From contig NZ_CP025228.1 of the NCBI RefSeq assembly GCF_004102025.1, positions 2,666,001 to 2,730,000 on the forward strand: DNA of 64,000 nucleotides, written 5' to 3'. Position 1 is the first letter of the stretch, and the number at the start of each line of letters is the position of its first letter. Below, piece by piece: positions 50,059 to 59,384 of the stretch. The notes under the pieces are model-generated. The model searched no databases. It was given only the letters and a program-made list of their open reading frames with translations, and was not told the origin of the DNA. The stretch comes from Actinomyces qiguomingii (GTDB lineage: Bacteria > Actinomycetota > Actinomycetes > Actinomycetales > Actinomycetaceae). Position numbers and translations under genes: made by a program.

Positions 50059-51444
50059 ATGCCCGCCTCCCCCGCGCCGACGGCACTCGCCCCGCGCCGC
50101 CGCCGGCCCGTAGTGTCCGCCCGCCGCCGCGCCGACGGCACCACCCGCTACTCGGTTCGCTTCCCCCTCATCCCCGGGGACCCCTCCTCCAAGCACCAGG
50201 AGTCCTTCCCCACCCGTGCTGCTGCCGAGTCCTTCTGCGACCTCGTCTCCGCACTGGGCGGCCCCGCCGCGCTCGCGGCCCTGGACGCGGCCGATGCCGA
50301 GCGTGAGGTGCCTACTTTGCGCGTCTGGTTCTCCGCCTATTTGGAGCGTGTGGGCACGTATGCGACGCCGGGCACGGTGGCCGGCTACCGCAGCCAGTAC
50401 CGCCGGTACCTGGATGGGCCCCTTGGGTCGCTGCTGCTGACCCAGATCACCCGGCAGGTGGTGGTCGCCTGGGTCGGGGCTATGCGCGCCACGCAGGCAC
50501 GCCCCCGCACCCAGGGCGCGGCGTCCCGGCCGCTGTCGTCCAAGACGATCCGGGAGGCTCAGCGCCTGCTGTCCCAGTGCTTGAAGACTGCCGTGGAGGA
50601 GGGCCTGATCCAGGCCAACCCCGCCCAGGGCGTGCGGGTGCCGTCCGACGATGTCAAGGGTGCCTCCACCACCTTCCTGACCCGTGATGAGCTCGGCCTG
50701 CTCATCGACGCCGTGGACCCCTACTGGCGGCCCCTGGTGTCTTTCCTCGCCGGCACCGGTACCCGCTTCGGCGAGGCTACCGCCCTGCAGGTCGCAGATC
50801 TCGACCTGACCGCCGCCCCGCCCACCGCCCGCATCTGCCGGGCCTGGAAGAAGGGCGACAAGGGCGTCTACCTGGGAGGCACCAAGGGCGCCACCACCCG
50901 CACCATTGCACTGCCCCGCCCGCTCGCCCGCCAGCTGGGCGACATGACCGCCGGCCGCCCCGCCGAAGCCCTCGTGTTCACCAGCCGCAACGGCGCCCGC
51001 ATCCAGTCCCAGCACTTCTCCACACGCGTGTGGAGGCCCGCCCTCGCCCGCGCCCGGGAAGCGGGCCTGACCAAGACTCCCAGGGTCCACGACCTGCGCC
51101 ACACCCACGCCAGCCTCCTGCTCGGCGCCGGCGTCCCCATAATCGCCGTCCAACGCCGCCTCGGCCACAAGTCCATCACCACCACCGTAGACACCTACGG
51201 CCACCTCACACCCGACGCCTACGCCGCCGCCACCGACGCCGCCGAGGCCATCGTCAACATCACCTCCCCCACCTACGCCACCCCGCCCGAGCCCGCCCCC
51301 GCACAGCCCGAGGCGGGCCTGGACGCGGCCGCCCTCGCCGCTCAAATGGCCGCCCTGCAAGCCCAGCTGACCACCCTCACCGACGCGCTCGCGGGAGATG
51401 AGATCACGGTGGTGGAGGCCCCCGCGGGGATCACAGCGGCCTGA
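50059..51444 (+). CDS. int: Tyrosine integrase, copy 2
   Basis: Same protein as the integrase at 14423-15808, with all catalytic residues intact (Arg, HxxR, His, Tyr). Because both arms and core lie directly upstream, this copy sits next to a complete attP-like site, whereas copy 1 sits next to attL. Confidence 0.95.
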   Translation: MPASPAPTALAPRRRRPVVSARRRADGTTRYSVRFPLIPGDPSSKHQESFPTRAAAESFCDLVSALGGPAALAALDAADAEREVPTLRVWFSAYLERVGTYATPGTVAGYRSQYRRYLDGPLGSLLLTQITRQVVVAWVGAMRATQARPRTQGAASRPLSSKTIREAQRLLSQCLKTAVEEGLIQANPAQGVRVPSDDVKGASTTFLTRDELGLLIDAVDPYWRPLVSFLAGTGTRFGEATALQVADLDLTAAPPTARICRAWKKGDKGVYLGGTKGATTRTIALPRPLARQLGDMTAGRPAEALVFTSRNGARIQSQHFSTRVWRPALARAREAGLTKTPRVHDLRHTHASLLLGAGVPIIAVQRRLGHKSITTTVDTYGHLTPDAYAAATDAAEAIVNITSPTYATPPEPAPAQPEAGLDAAALAAQMAALQAQLTTLTDALAGDEITVVEAPAGITAA

Positions 51445-51640
51445 CCGCGTAGTTCAAACTGACGTCAAGCGACGAAGGAGGCCGTTAGTATGCGGTCACT
51501 CAACCGTGAACACTCACGGAGCCCGTGCACTCCCCCGAGGTCTCCTTATGGCTCCCGCATCGTCGCCGCCCCAGTCGTCCGCAGAGGAACAGCCGGTTCT
51601 AGACACTGATGATGTCGGTGGGGTCTGGGAGGATCGGAGC

Positions 51641-52564
51641 ATGGTCAAGAAGACGTACAAGGAACAGGTCGTCTTCGCCTTCCACGGGGAAGCTGTTGAC
51701 GACGGCACGATGACAGCCGGCGACTACGGGCGCGCACTCATGGGGTACTCGCAGATGGTGCAGGCGGTTGTCCAGGAGGCTGCCCCAAAGGCTGAGAACA
51801 TCGACTTGCGGGTGACCGCGACCGAACACGGTTCATTTGCCACCGAGCTTGTTTTGACGATGGACCTCACCTGGGTTGAGGCTGTGAAGCAGTGGTTCCT
51901 AAGTGAGGATGTCGCCGCGCTTGGTGCCGCGGTAGGAATTACCGGGGTAACCTTCGGTTCCCTGATCAAGAAGCCTCTTGCTGTATTGAAGAAGCTACGG
52001 GGACGCAAGATCGTAGAACGCCAGGATGTCGGCAAGGGCATGCAGACCGCAACGCTGGATGACGGTGAACAAATCACGGAGCCGGGCATCGTCTTAAACA
52101 TCTCGTCCTCGAACGTCTTCATCAACGGCGCGCGTGACTTCACACGCCCGACTACTCGGCCGGGAGTCACCTCCGTGACTGTAGGCGCAGATGACCCGGA
52201 GGAGGTTACTGCGGCGGACCGTGCCTTCTTCGAGCCTCTCCCGGAGTTTGAAAGTGAGACCATGGAGGTGAAGCAGATGCGCTTGAAGGTGCTCAGGTTG
52301 TCGTTCGATGATGGGCCATGGCGCTTCGAAACCACCGATTCCGTCAGCGGGCTTCCTGCAGAATTCACCGCAATGGTCGAAGATGATGACTTCCTCGGCG
52401 ACGTGGCATCACATGCCACCTCCTTCCAGGCCGATGACGAGATTGACGCGGTCGTAGAGATCGTCTATCCGCCCAAGCATAAAAGGGCTCGCCGCCGCTA
52501 TCGGATTCTGCGAGTAATTGATGTGCACCACCCGCACGAGCCGCCGACCCTATTCGACCAGTGA
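51641..52564 (+). CDS. Moron protein, copy 2
   Basis: Identical to 16005-16928: 307 residues, central hydrophobic Gly/Ala segment, unknown function, codon use less GC-biased than its neighbours. An ATG at 51548 is the alternative start. Confidence 0.75.
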   Translation: MVKKTYKEQVVFAFHGEAVDDGTMTAGDYGRALMGYSQMVQAVVQEAAPKAENIDLRVTATEHGSFATELVLTMDLTWVEAVKQWFLSEDVAALGAAVGITGVTFGSLIKKPLAVLKKLRGRKIVERQDVGKGMQTATLDDGEQITEPGIVLNISSSNVFINGARDFTRPTTRPGVTSVTVGADDPEEVTAADRAFFEPLPEFESETMEVKQMRLKVLRLSFDDGPWRFETTDSVSGLPAEFTAMVEDDDFLGDVASHATSFQADDEIDAVVEIVYPPKHKRARRRYRILRVIDVHHPHEPPTLFDQ

Positions 52565-52575
52565 ATAAAGCGGCG

Positions 52576-52614
52576 GATCGCCGTCACTTCCCAAATCGGG
52601 AAGGGGCGGCGATC
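52576..52614. terminator. Hairpin between convergent genes, copy 2
   Basis: Same nested hairpin as 16940-16978 (outer arms GATCGCCG/CGGCGATC). Confidence 0.65.
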
Positions 52615-52680
52615 TATGTGTGCAGTGGTGTCCTTATCTTTGCGCTGCGTCCGGCGCTCCCGTGTGGTTTTGGCAGCTCT

Positions 52681-53061
52681 CTAGGCAACGATCTTGTGAC
52701 GGCGCAGTGTCTCGCGGTAGGCGACCACGACCCATCTGGGCACGTCGAGCTCGACGGCCAGAGCCCCCGGGTGCGGACCCACCAGGGCCTCGGCATCTCG
52801 GTAGGCGCCGGAGGTGATAAGACGGCAGGCCACCTGGCGGTCTATGCGGGCCTCCACGGGGCGGGTCTGGTGGCCGTCATCCCCACGGGAGGCATGGGCC
52901 AGCTCGTGCATGAGGGTGGGCACGGTTGCGCACTCGTCCATGCCCTTGCGCAGGTAGATGGTCCGTGACGGGAGATGGTAGGCGCCGCGCCACCCCTCCG
53001 GCATGTTCAGCCACCGCACGAACACCTGCTGCTTGTCAGCGGCGGCGAGCAGGGTGTCCAT
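52681..53061 (-). CDS. ImmA/IrrE-family metallopeptidase, copy 2
   Basis: Identical to 17045-17425, with HELAH and the downstream Glu zinc ligand. The inverted repeat at 53116-53143 lies upstream as in copy 1. Confidence 0.8.
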   Translation of the reverse strand: MDTLLAAADKQQVFVRWLNMPEGWRGAYHLPSRTIYLRKGMDECATVPTLMHELAHASRGDDGHQTRPVEARIDRQVACRLITSGAYRDAEALVGPHPGALAVELDVPRWVVVAYRETLRRHKIVA

Positions 53062-53115
53062 CGTTGGTCTCACGAGCGGGGATGCTAGCCGCGACCTCGG
53101 ACACGAATATCGTCC

Positions 53116-53143
53116 ACGCTTGTAGTACCTCGGTTACAAGCGT
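53116..53143. promoter_or_regulatory. Inverted repeat upstream of the ImmA gene, copy 2
   Basis: Arms ACGCTTGTA/TACAAGCGT, identical to 17480-17507. Confidence 0.45.
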
Positions 53144-53168
53144 CGGCGCGGCGCTCGCGGCTACTGGG

Positions 53169-53585
53169 TCAGAGAGGCTCGATGTCTGGTGGGGTGCCGG
53201 GCAGGTCGGGTAGGTGGTATGCGGTGGGCTTGTTGGCCCAGTGGTCGAGGACGTAGGGCATCCCTGCGAGGATTGTGGCCGATTGCCTGGCGATGGCGTC
53301 TGCGCCTCTGGTGGTGGGCATGTTGAAGCCGATCCAGTGCAGGTTGTTGGCGGCGAGGGCGTCGCGTTCGTCCTGGTTCTCCAGTTGGCGGCCGTCCATG
53401 GTGATGATGGCGTCAAAGCCTCTCAGGGCGAGGTCGTGGAAGAGCTGGATGTCTTTGACCCCGCCGGTGAGGCCCTCATCCTTCGGCGTGCGGAAGCGGT
53501 GTACGCGGTAGACGCTCGCGAGGGTCTTGTGAACGCCGTCGGCGATGTTCTCGTCTATGTAGAACCAGAGTTCTGCTGGTCTCAC
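53169..53585 (-). CDS. PIN-like putative toxin, copy 2
   Basis: Identical to 17533-17949 (138 residues, acidic FYIDENIADG and ITMDGR motifs). A double dose of this toxin-antitoxin pair would be expected in a true dilysogen. Confidence 0.75.
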   Translation of the reverse strand: MRPAELWFYIDENIADGVHKTLASVYRVHRFRTPKDEGLTGGVKDIQLFHDLALRGFDAIITMDGRQLENQDERDALAANNLHWIGFNMPTTRGADAIARQSATILAGMPYVLDHWANKPTAYHLPDLPGTPPDIEPL

Positions 53586-54196
53586 GCGACGCTCCTGACC
53601 TTGGCGTCGAAGGCGACGGCGTCGGCGGCGGCCTCGGCGGTGACGGCCGGGTAGTAGTCGCTGATGTTGTCGACGGTGATCTCCTCGCCGTCGATGACCT
53701 GGGCGATCGTGTCGTAGGGGATGCGGGTGCTGGCGATTGTCGGCCAGCCTCCCATCCGCCCGAAGTCGACCTCGATGTGCTCAGCCGGGCGGCGGAGGTC
53801 GACGACCTTGTCGCCGCGGAAGTTCTCAAATGCTTCGGCGAGCTGCTCGAAGGTGAACATGTCCTTCTGCCCCGGGCACTTGAGGATGTCGTAGACGCCC
53901 TGGTCATCTGGAGCTTCGACGAAGATCGTGGTGCCGTCGGTGCCGAACCGGTAGGCAGACGGGTGCTCGGCCATGTCCAGCACATCGAGGTTCTCGAAGG
54001 CGGCGGAGATCTTCTGTAGGGAGATCTCGTTGCGCAGGCGGGCGATGGAGCGCAGGGCGATCAGGTCTCGCAGGGAGTACAAGGGCGGCCGCTTGGGCTT
54101 CACCTCGGGCACGAGCAACCCCTTGTCACGCCAGCTCCTCAGCTGGCTCGGGGTCACGCCTGTCAGTACGGACGTGAGGTTGAGTGGAAACGCCAT
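53582..54196 (-). CDS. MerR-like HTH plus DUF433 antitoxin, copy 2
   Basis: Identical to 17946-18560, including the GAGAGGAGGTG ribosome-binding site and 4-bp overlap with the toxin gene. Confidence 0.8.
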   Translation of the reverse strand: MAFPLNLTSVLTGVTPSQLRSWRDKGLLVPEVKPKRPPLYSLRDLIALRSIARLRNEISLQKISAAFENLDVLDMAEHPSAYRFGTDGTTIFVEAPDDQGVYDILKCPGQKDMFTFEQLAEAFENFRGDKVVDLRRPAEHIEVDFGRMGGWPTIASTRIPYDTIAQVIDGEEITVDNISDYYPAVTAEAAADAVAFDAKVRSVA

Positions 54197-54297
54197 CTGT
54201 CGTTCACCTCCTCTCGGACGCGAGCCGGCACAGGTCCATTGTCCCAGGCCGGGCACGTCCTGTCAGCGTGACGAGCCGCATCATCGCCGCCCATTCG

Positions 54298-54729
54298 TCA
54301 GTCCTCCTCGTAGGGGATGTCCTGGGACTCCTCACCAAGGTCGTCACGCCAGCCGGTCGTCTCCGCCAGCTCCTCATCCGCCCCGGGCTGGATCTGCGCT
54401 GCCAGCTCCCACTCCGGCGGCAGCTCCTCCGGCCAATCAGGACGACGCTCCCCCAGCTGCACGACCTGGGCACGCTCGCGCTCGCGGGCTCTCTCCTGCG
54501 CCTCGCGCAGCACTTCCACCGGATCAAGGCCGAGCGTTCCCGCGATGGCTTCCAGCTCGCCTACTGTCATCGCTCGACCACGGCGGAGCACGTCGCCGAG
54601 ACGAGTAAGCCGCACACCAGACCTGCGCGAGAGCTCACGCAAGCTCATCCCGCTGTCTTCCAGTGCGCCTCCGAGCGCCTCAGACACCCTCACATCGGCC
54701 GGGTGCTGCTCAATCGACCTGCTACCCAT
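54298..54729 (-). CDS. XRE-family immunity repressor, copy 2
   Basis: Identical to 18662-19093. Two identical repressor genes would raise immunity in a dilysogen. Confidence 0.85.
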   Translation of the reverse strand: MGSRSIEQHPADVRVSEALGGALEDSGMSLRELSRRSGVRLTRLGDVLRRGRAMTVGELEAIAGTLGLDPVEVLREAQERARERERAQVVQLGERRPDWPEELPPEWELAAQIQPGADEELAETTGWRDDLGEESQDIPYEED

Positions 54730-54737
54730 ATCGTGAT

Positions 54738-54825
54738 GTTCTCACATGCGAACACGCCTGGCAATCCCTCTTGACAACGTTCGCGATTGCGAGCATCATT
54801 CTTTCAGGTGTTCGCAATCGCGAAC
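54738..54825. promoter_or_regulatory. Three-operator control region and PR-like promoter, copy 2
   Basis: Operators at 54738-54753, 54779-54794 and 54810-54825, all of the GTTCGC-N4-GCGAAC type. TTGACA lies at 54771-54776 and CATCAT at 54794-54799. Identical to copy 1. Confidence 0.8.
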
Positions 54826-54835
54826 GGGAGGAGGA

Positions 54836-55261
54836 ATGATGTCGGTCGCGTCCGAGATCCGAGCCGAGATGGCGCGCCGTGGCATCACGGGGACCGCGCT
54901 CGCGGACGAAGTGTCGCTTAAACGCCCGTACCTGTCCCTGCGGCTGAACGAGCATGCCGACCTCAAGGTCGGCGAGCTCGTGGCTATCGGTGATGCCCTC
55001 GGCGTGCCTGGATGGGAACTACTGCGGCGCAGCAGGCGTCCGCAATCCGTGGCCGCCTCCGGCCCGTCCCCCGCCGTCGAGGCGCAAGGCATCGCCGCGG
55101 TCGAGCGTGTGGGTGCTGCGCTCGCGGGTGTGCCGGCGGAGGCTCTGCTGGCCCACGAGCAGGCGTGCGATTCGTGCTGGTCTTTGGAGGATGCGGCCCG
55201 GCACCTGTCCGGTGACGAGGACCCGGCCACGCACCGCTCCTCCGACGAGGAGGTGGCGTGA
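54836..55261 (+). CDS. XRE-family Cro-like regulator, copy 2
   Basis: Identical to 19200-19625; first gene of the rightward early operon. Confidence 0.82.
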   Translation: MMSVASEIRAEMARRGITGTALADEVSLKRPYLSLRLNEHADLKVGELVAIGDALGVPGWELLRRSRRPQSVAASGPSPAVEAQGIAAVERVGAALAGVPAEALLAHEQACDSCWSLEDAARHLSGDEDPATHRSSDEEVA

Positions 55262-56571
55262 TGTCTGTGTGGGATGAGGAGCTAGGCGAGTCCCGACGTC
55301 TCAAGGTGTCGGAGGAGCCGAAGCTGCCGATGCTCGAGTTGGGGACGGCGACTGATGAGCAGGTTTCCGGGGCCGCCCAGACGGTGGGCTGGCTGCAAGG
55401 AGTAATCGACAACTATCTGGTCACCCTGTCGCGTGATGCGGATGCTCGACGGGAACTGGAGCGCCAGCAGCAGGAGCAGACGACGGAGGCCCCAGATGCT
55501 GGTGAGACCGGGCCGGCTGGGAAGTCCGAGTCGCCGGCAGCGGCGGACGGAGACCGCTCGGAGACTCAGCCCGCTGTGATCGCGCCGGCTCGCCGGCGAC
55601 GAGGAGGTCGCGTGATGTCAGCGCTTCCGGGCGACCTTGGCCGTCTTGTCGGTTATGGCGAGGATCTCCTCGCTGACGTCGCTGTGCGGCACTCCGGCGT
55701 CGGTGACGGCGTTGACCGTGACCCGAAGTTTGATGCGGCGGGCTTGTCTGCCGATGAAGACCATTCCGTCGGGGGCACATGCCCTTGCGGCGGCGGCCCG
55801 TCGTTCCTGTTCGATCTCCTGCTCGATCAGGCTCGTGAGGTCGAGTGGGAGCTCACCGAAAGCCGGGCAGTGATCGGCTTGAGCTCTTGCTTCGACGTGG
55901 CCGTCACGGTCGACGATGACGGTCACCTGGTGCGCCGTGTGAGCGCTGTCGTTGACAGCGAGTACGGCAAGGTCGCTGTCGATCTTGAGTCGCCAGCAGT
56001 ACTTGACGGTGTCCGCCTGTGCGGCCAGCGCCCGTTGTGCGACCGCGTTCGCGTCGCCTGCTATCTGGTTTCCCTGTTCAGCGATGCGATTTGCCTCCTC
56101 GGCCTTGGCGAGGCTACGCGCGGCAAGATCGTTGGCAATCTCCGCCTGTCGGTTGGCCTGCTTCGCTCGACGATTGGCGAGGGTCGCGATCAGCAGGCCG
56201 CCGGCGCCGATGCTGGTACTGACGGCATCAATGGCGAGAGACGCGTCCACGATGACTCCTCCTCGGTGGGTTCCGCCGTCGGCTCCGATGCCGGCGGGTC
56301 GGTTGGTGCTTCGGAGCCTACCGAGGAGGCCCCGACCCCGGGTCGGGAAAATCTTGCCGCCTCCTCGGTGAGCGGCGACGTGGCGGCTGAGGGCCCGGCG
56401 TCGTCGCGGGGTAATGGGGATAAGACCGCCGAGGAGGTGCACACCGCCGTCGGCCGGCCTGACTCCTGCCGGTTGTGCGGCGCTGGGTGCGGGGCGGGGC
56501 TGGTGTCTCGTAGCTGCGCCGGCCCCGCCCACCCCACCAGTGACGTCCCGGATGGGGGTGAGGTGCGGTGA
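55258..56571 (+). CDS. Early-operon protein of uncertain extent, copy 2
   Basis: Identical to 19622-20935, with the same nested antisense gene. The N-terminal ~120 codons are the credible part. Confidence 0.45.
   Translation: MMSVWDEELGESRRLKVSEEPKLPMLELGTATDEQVSGAAQTVGWLQGVIDNYLVTLSRDADARRELERQQQEQTTEAPDAGETGPAGKSESPAAADGDRSETQPAVIAPARRRRGGRVMSALPGDLGRLVGYGEDLLADVAVRHSGVGDGVDRDPKFDAAGLSADEDHSVGGTCPCGGGPSFLFDLLLDQAREVEWELTESRAVIGLSSCFDVAVTVDDDGHLVRRVSAVVDSEYGKVAVDLESPAVLDGVRLCGQRPLCDRVRVACYLVSLFSDAICLLGLGEATRGKIVGNLRLSVGLLRSTIGEGRDQQAAGADAGTDGINGERRVHDDSSSVGSAVGSDAGGSVGASEPTEEAPTPGRENLAASSVSGDVAAEGPASSRGNGDKTAEEVHTAVGRPDSCRLCGAGCGAGLVSRSCAGPAHPTSDVPDGGEVR
55618..56250 (-). CDS. Coiled-coil protein antisense to the early operon, copy 2
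   Basis: Identical to 19982-20614: GTG start with GAGGAGGAG, hydrophobic N-terminus, long coiled coil, beta-rich C-terminus. Confidence 0.65.
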   Translation of the reverse strand: MDASLAIDAVSTSIGAGGLLIATLANRRAKQANRQAEIANDLAARSLAKAEEANRIAEQGNQIAGDANAVAQRALAAQADTVKYCWRLKIDSDLAVLAVNDSAHTAHQVTVIVDRDGHVEARAQADHCPAFGELPLDLTSLIEQEIEQERRAAAARACAPDGMVFIGRQARRIKLRVTVNAVTDAGVPHSDVSEEILAITDKTAKVARKR

Positions 56572-56906
56572 GTGAGGTTCTGGAGCCGGATCTGACGACG
56601 GTGCAGGTCGCCCAGGTGCTCGGTTGCTCGCGGCAGCGGGTGACGGAGCTGTGTTCGTCGGGCGTGCTGCCGGCCTATCAGCTGAGTGAGCGGGGGCCGT
56701 GGCGTGTGCGTCGTGCGGATCTGGATGCCTACAGGCAGGCCCGCGTGGAGGCGGCTGCTGCGGCTGCTGAGGCCCGTCGTGCTGCTGCTGCGAGGCAGGA
56801 GGACATCGACGCGGTCACTGACATGGTTCGGTCTGGTCGCCTCGCTGTGCCCGCGCGTCTGGCGTCTTCGTCTCGCCGTCGCCGGCGACGCCTTTACGCC
56901 ATCTGA
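56568..56906 (+). CDS. Small HTH (excisionase/MerR-like) protein, copy 2
   Basis: Identical to 20932-21270. Confidence 0.8.
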   Translation: MSEVLEPDLTTVQVAQVLGCSRQRVTELCSSGVLPAYQLSERGPWRVRRADLDAYRQARVEAAAAAAEARRAAAARQEDIDAVTDMVRSGRLAVPARLASSSRRRRRRLYAI

Positions 56907-56977
56907 CCAAGAAAAGAGTGGCCGCCAGCAACGTATCTGCCGGCGGCCGGTGAGCCAAGCAAGTGAAAGGAAAACCG

Positions 56978-57106
56978 ATGGCTCGAACCCAATCTTACAA
57001 GGCCCGCCACAAGGCGGAAAGACGTCGACTGGTCGACGTGGTGCGCGCCGTGCTCCGCCTGGCCCCGACCGACGACAACGCTGTGAAGGAGGTGCCGGCC
57101 CGATGA
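56978..57106 (+). CDS. 42-residue basic peptide, copy 2
   Basis: Identical to 21342-21470; coupled to the next gene by overlapping ATGA. Confidence 0.65.
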   Translation: MARTQSYKARHKAERRRLVDVVRAVLRLAPTDDNAVKEVPAR

Positions 57107-57351
57107 CTGCTCGTGTGTCTGGCCTGTCTCGCGCCGCCCGCGCGACTATCGCCGCTGAGGGGATCACTGTGCGCCAGTACGTGGCCCACCACTGCGGTCC
57201 TGACACTGCCCGGTGGCCGGGTGACCGGTGCGGGTGCACTGATGACCGGTGCGACGGCTACCACCACATGGCCGGCGAGCCGTGCCCGTGCGTGGAGTAC
57301 CTGGCCCGCATTGCCTCCGCAGCCACCCGTGAGGAGGCGATGGTGCGATGA
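57103..57351 (+). CDS. Cys/His-rich small protein, copy 2
   Basis: Identical to 21467-21715. Confidence 0.7.
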   Translation: MTARVSGLSRAARATIAAEGITVRQYVAHHCGPDTARWPGDRCGCTDDRCDGYHHMAGEPCPCVEYLARIASAATREEAMVR

Positions 57352-58028
57352 GTGTGGAGCGGAGGATCGCGGTGGGGGCGTGCCTGCTGTGCGTCGGCGT
57401 GCTGGTCGGCTGTGTGCAGGCGTGGCTGGCTGTCACGGGCCGTGCGCCGGTGATGTCGGGGCTGTCGCTGCTGGCCCTGGGCCTGGGTGGCCTGGGCGCC
57501 GTCCTGATGATCATGGCCGGTGACGGGCCCGCCCCGGCGGATGTGGGCGCTGCTGCCGTCCCGTATGGTCCGGCAGGTGGTGGCGGCGCTGCGGCATCGG
57601 CGCCGACCCCGGAGACCGCCCGTGAGGACACCGATCACGAGGACGGTGGAGTCGAGGAGGTGCTGGCGGCGGCCGCGCGGATCGTCGATAGGGCGGTCGA
57701 GCATGAGACGGATGCGGCTGCTGAGCGGATATATGCCGTGCCGCATGCTCATCTGCGGATGGTGCTGACCCCTGGCGGGCAGGCCACCACGGTCACGGAC
57801 GGCACCGGCGCCGACGACGCCGAGGGTGGCGACGGTGTGCCGGGGATGGTTTGCGAGCTGGTGGCCCCATCGGGGTGGATGGGATCGGCGCTGATGACAC
57901 TGGCTGATGCGCTGATATCGCCTCGGCGGGTGCGGGAGATGCTGACCCAGCTGGCCCGTGAGGGTGATGCCTCCGCGGTGGCGGCGGCCGAGTACCTGCG
58001 CCTGGACCTGCCTGGGGGTGAGTTGTGA
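57348..58028 (+). CDS. Protein with two N-terminal membrane helices, copy 2
   Basis: Identical to 21712-22392. Confidence 0.7.
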   Translation: MSVERRIAVGACLLCVGVLVGCVQAWLAVTGRAPVMSGLSLLALGLGGLGAVLMIMAGDGPAPADVGAAAVPYGPAGGGGAAASAPTPETAREDTDHEDGGVEEVLAAAARIVDRAVEHETDAAAERIYAVPHAHLRMVLTPGGQATTVTDGTGADDAEGGDGVPGMVCELVAPSGWMGSALMTLADALISPRRVREMLTQLAREGDASAVAAAEYLRLDLPGGEL

Positions 58029-58594
58029 TGGGGACGCGTGTGCAGCGGCGTCTGGATTGGTCCCGGGGCCCGATCCCCTGCGCAGGCTGTGAGCGGCCGA
58101 TGCGGCCTGCCGGCCGGGCTGCCAGTGAGCCGGGCTGGTCGGGGACTGTGGCGCACTCGGGGCGTGGCATGTGCCATCAGTGCCGGCGGGTGCAGCATGC
58201 GGCGGAGGCCGCCGAGTCCGTAGCCCGCGCCTCTGGGAGCGTGCCTCGGTCGGCTGGGCTGTCGTTGCGGCGTCTGGCCGGCCTGGAGACCGACGCCATG
58301 GTGGCATCTCCATCCCTGGGTCGTGAGGTGACGTGGCTGTGGCGGATGCTGCCCGGCGACATGTCCATGGTGCAGCAGGAGATCGAGTGCCTGGCTGACC
58401 TGGCGGACCAGCTCCGCCGGGAGGGCCTGGTGGCGATGTCTCGGCCGCGCCGCAACGTGCGCCACGGGACTGGTGCGACCATCCTGCTGACCCTGACGGT
58501 CCGGCCCGCCACCGAGGCTGAGGCTCGGGTACTGGGGCACGAGCCAAGATCAGCCCAGCCCGACCAGACCGAGGCTGTGGGGGTGGCGGCATGA
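58025..58594 (+). CDS. Zinc-ribbon-like early protein, copy 2
   Basis: Identical to 22389-22958. Confidence 0.7.
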   Translation: MMGTRVQRRLDWSRGPIPCAGCERPMRPAGRAASEPGWSGTVAHSGRGMCHQCRRVQHAAEAAESVARASGSVPRSAGLSLRRLAGLETDAMVASPSLGREVTWLWRMLPGDMSMVQQEIECLADLADQLRREGLVAMSRPRRNVRHGTGATILLTLTVRPATEAEARVLGHEPRSAQPDQTEAVGVAA

Positions 58595-59040
58595 GCCCCC
58601 GGCGGTTTCAGCGGCGGCGCAAGGCGGGGTGGCGGATGCCCGACGGGGCGGTCTACGTCGGGCGCCCCACCCGGTGGGGTAGCCCGTTCGCCGTCGGCGG
58701 CGAGTACCGAGTGGTCTCCGAGCCTGGAGCGGCTGCTCTGCTGGGCGTGCCGGGGCGGAGTGAGGCCGTGCTCCGGCCGCAGACCAGGCGGGAGGCGGTG
58801 TCGGCGTACCTGGCGTGGGTGCGCTGGGACCTGGTGCTGCTGCCGGCCGAGACCGCCCCTGTATCTCCTCTCACCAGCATGATCGTGGAGGCCCTGGCGG
58901 GCCGTGATCTGGCGTGCTGGTGCCCGCTGGACGAGCCCTGCCACGCGGACGTGCTGCTGGCCTTGGCCGCCGGCATCAGCCCACGCGACATTGATCTGTC
59001 CCGGATCACCCCGGCTGAGTGTGAGGCGGTGACGCCATGA
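58591..59040 (+). CDS. DUF4326 protein, copy 2
   Basis: Identical to 22955-23404, with RPTRWGSPF and LACWCPLDEPCHADV. Confidence 0.85.
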   Translation: MSPRRFQRRRKAGWRMPDGAVYVGRPTRWGSPFAVGGEYRVVSEPGAAALLGVPGRSEAVLRPQTRREAVSAYLAWVRWDLVLLPAETAPVSPLTSMIVEALAGRDLACWCPLDEPCHADVLLALAAGISPRDIDLSRITPAECEAVTP

Positions 59041-59384
59041 CCACCACACCCACACCCGCTCCTGCGCCTGAGCTGGAGCTGCTGGTGCTGGCTTCCCCGG
59101 CCCTACCGGTGATCCACCTGGGCCAGCCCGGCCCTGCTGTGGTCCGCCTGCGGGGCACCTACCGGGACGTGACTCGCCTGTGCACCCCCGACCTGCGCAT
59201 CCCGTACGTGGCCGAGGCTGTCCGCCCCGCTAGCCCGGAGCGCATCCAGGGGGCGCTGGAGGACGCCCGGATGTGCCGGGCCTGCGCCGGCGCCTACCAC
59301 CGCCTGACCCACACGGCATCGGTGCCGGACGGGCAGGGCACCGACTCACTACTCGCACTACTCGACCAGGAGGACCCATCATGA
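59037..59384 (+). CDS. Hypothetical protein with CxxC, copy 2
   Basis: Identical to 23401-23748. Confidence 0.65.
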   Translation: MTTTPTPAPAPELELLVLASPALPVIHLGQPGPAVVRLRGTYRDVTRLCTPDLRIPYVAEAVRPASPERIQGALEDARMCRACAGAYHRLTHTASVPDGQGTDSLLALLDQEDPS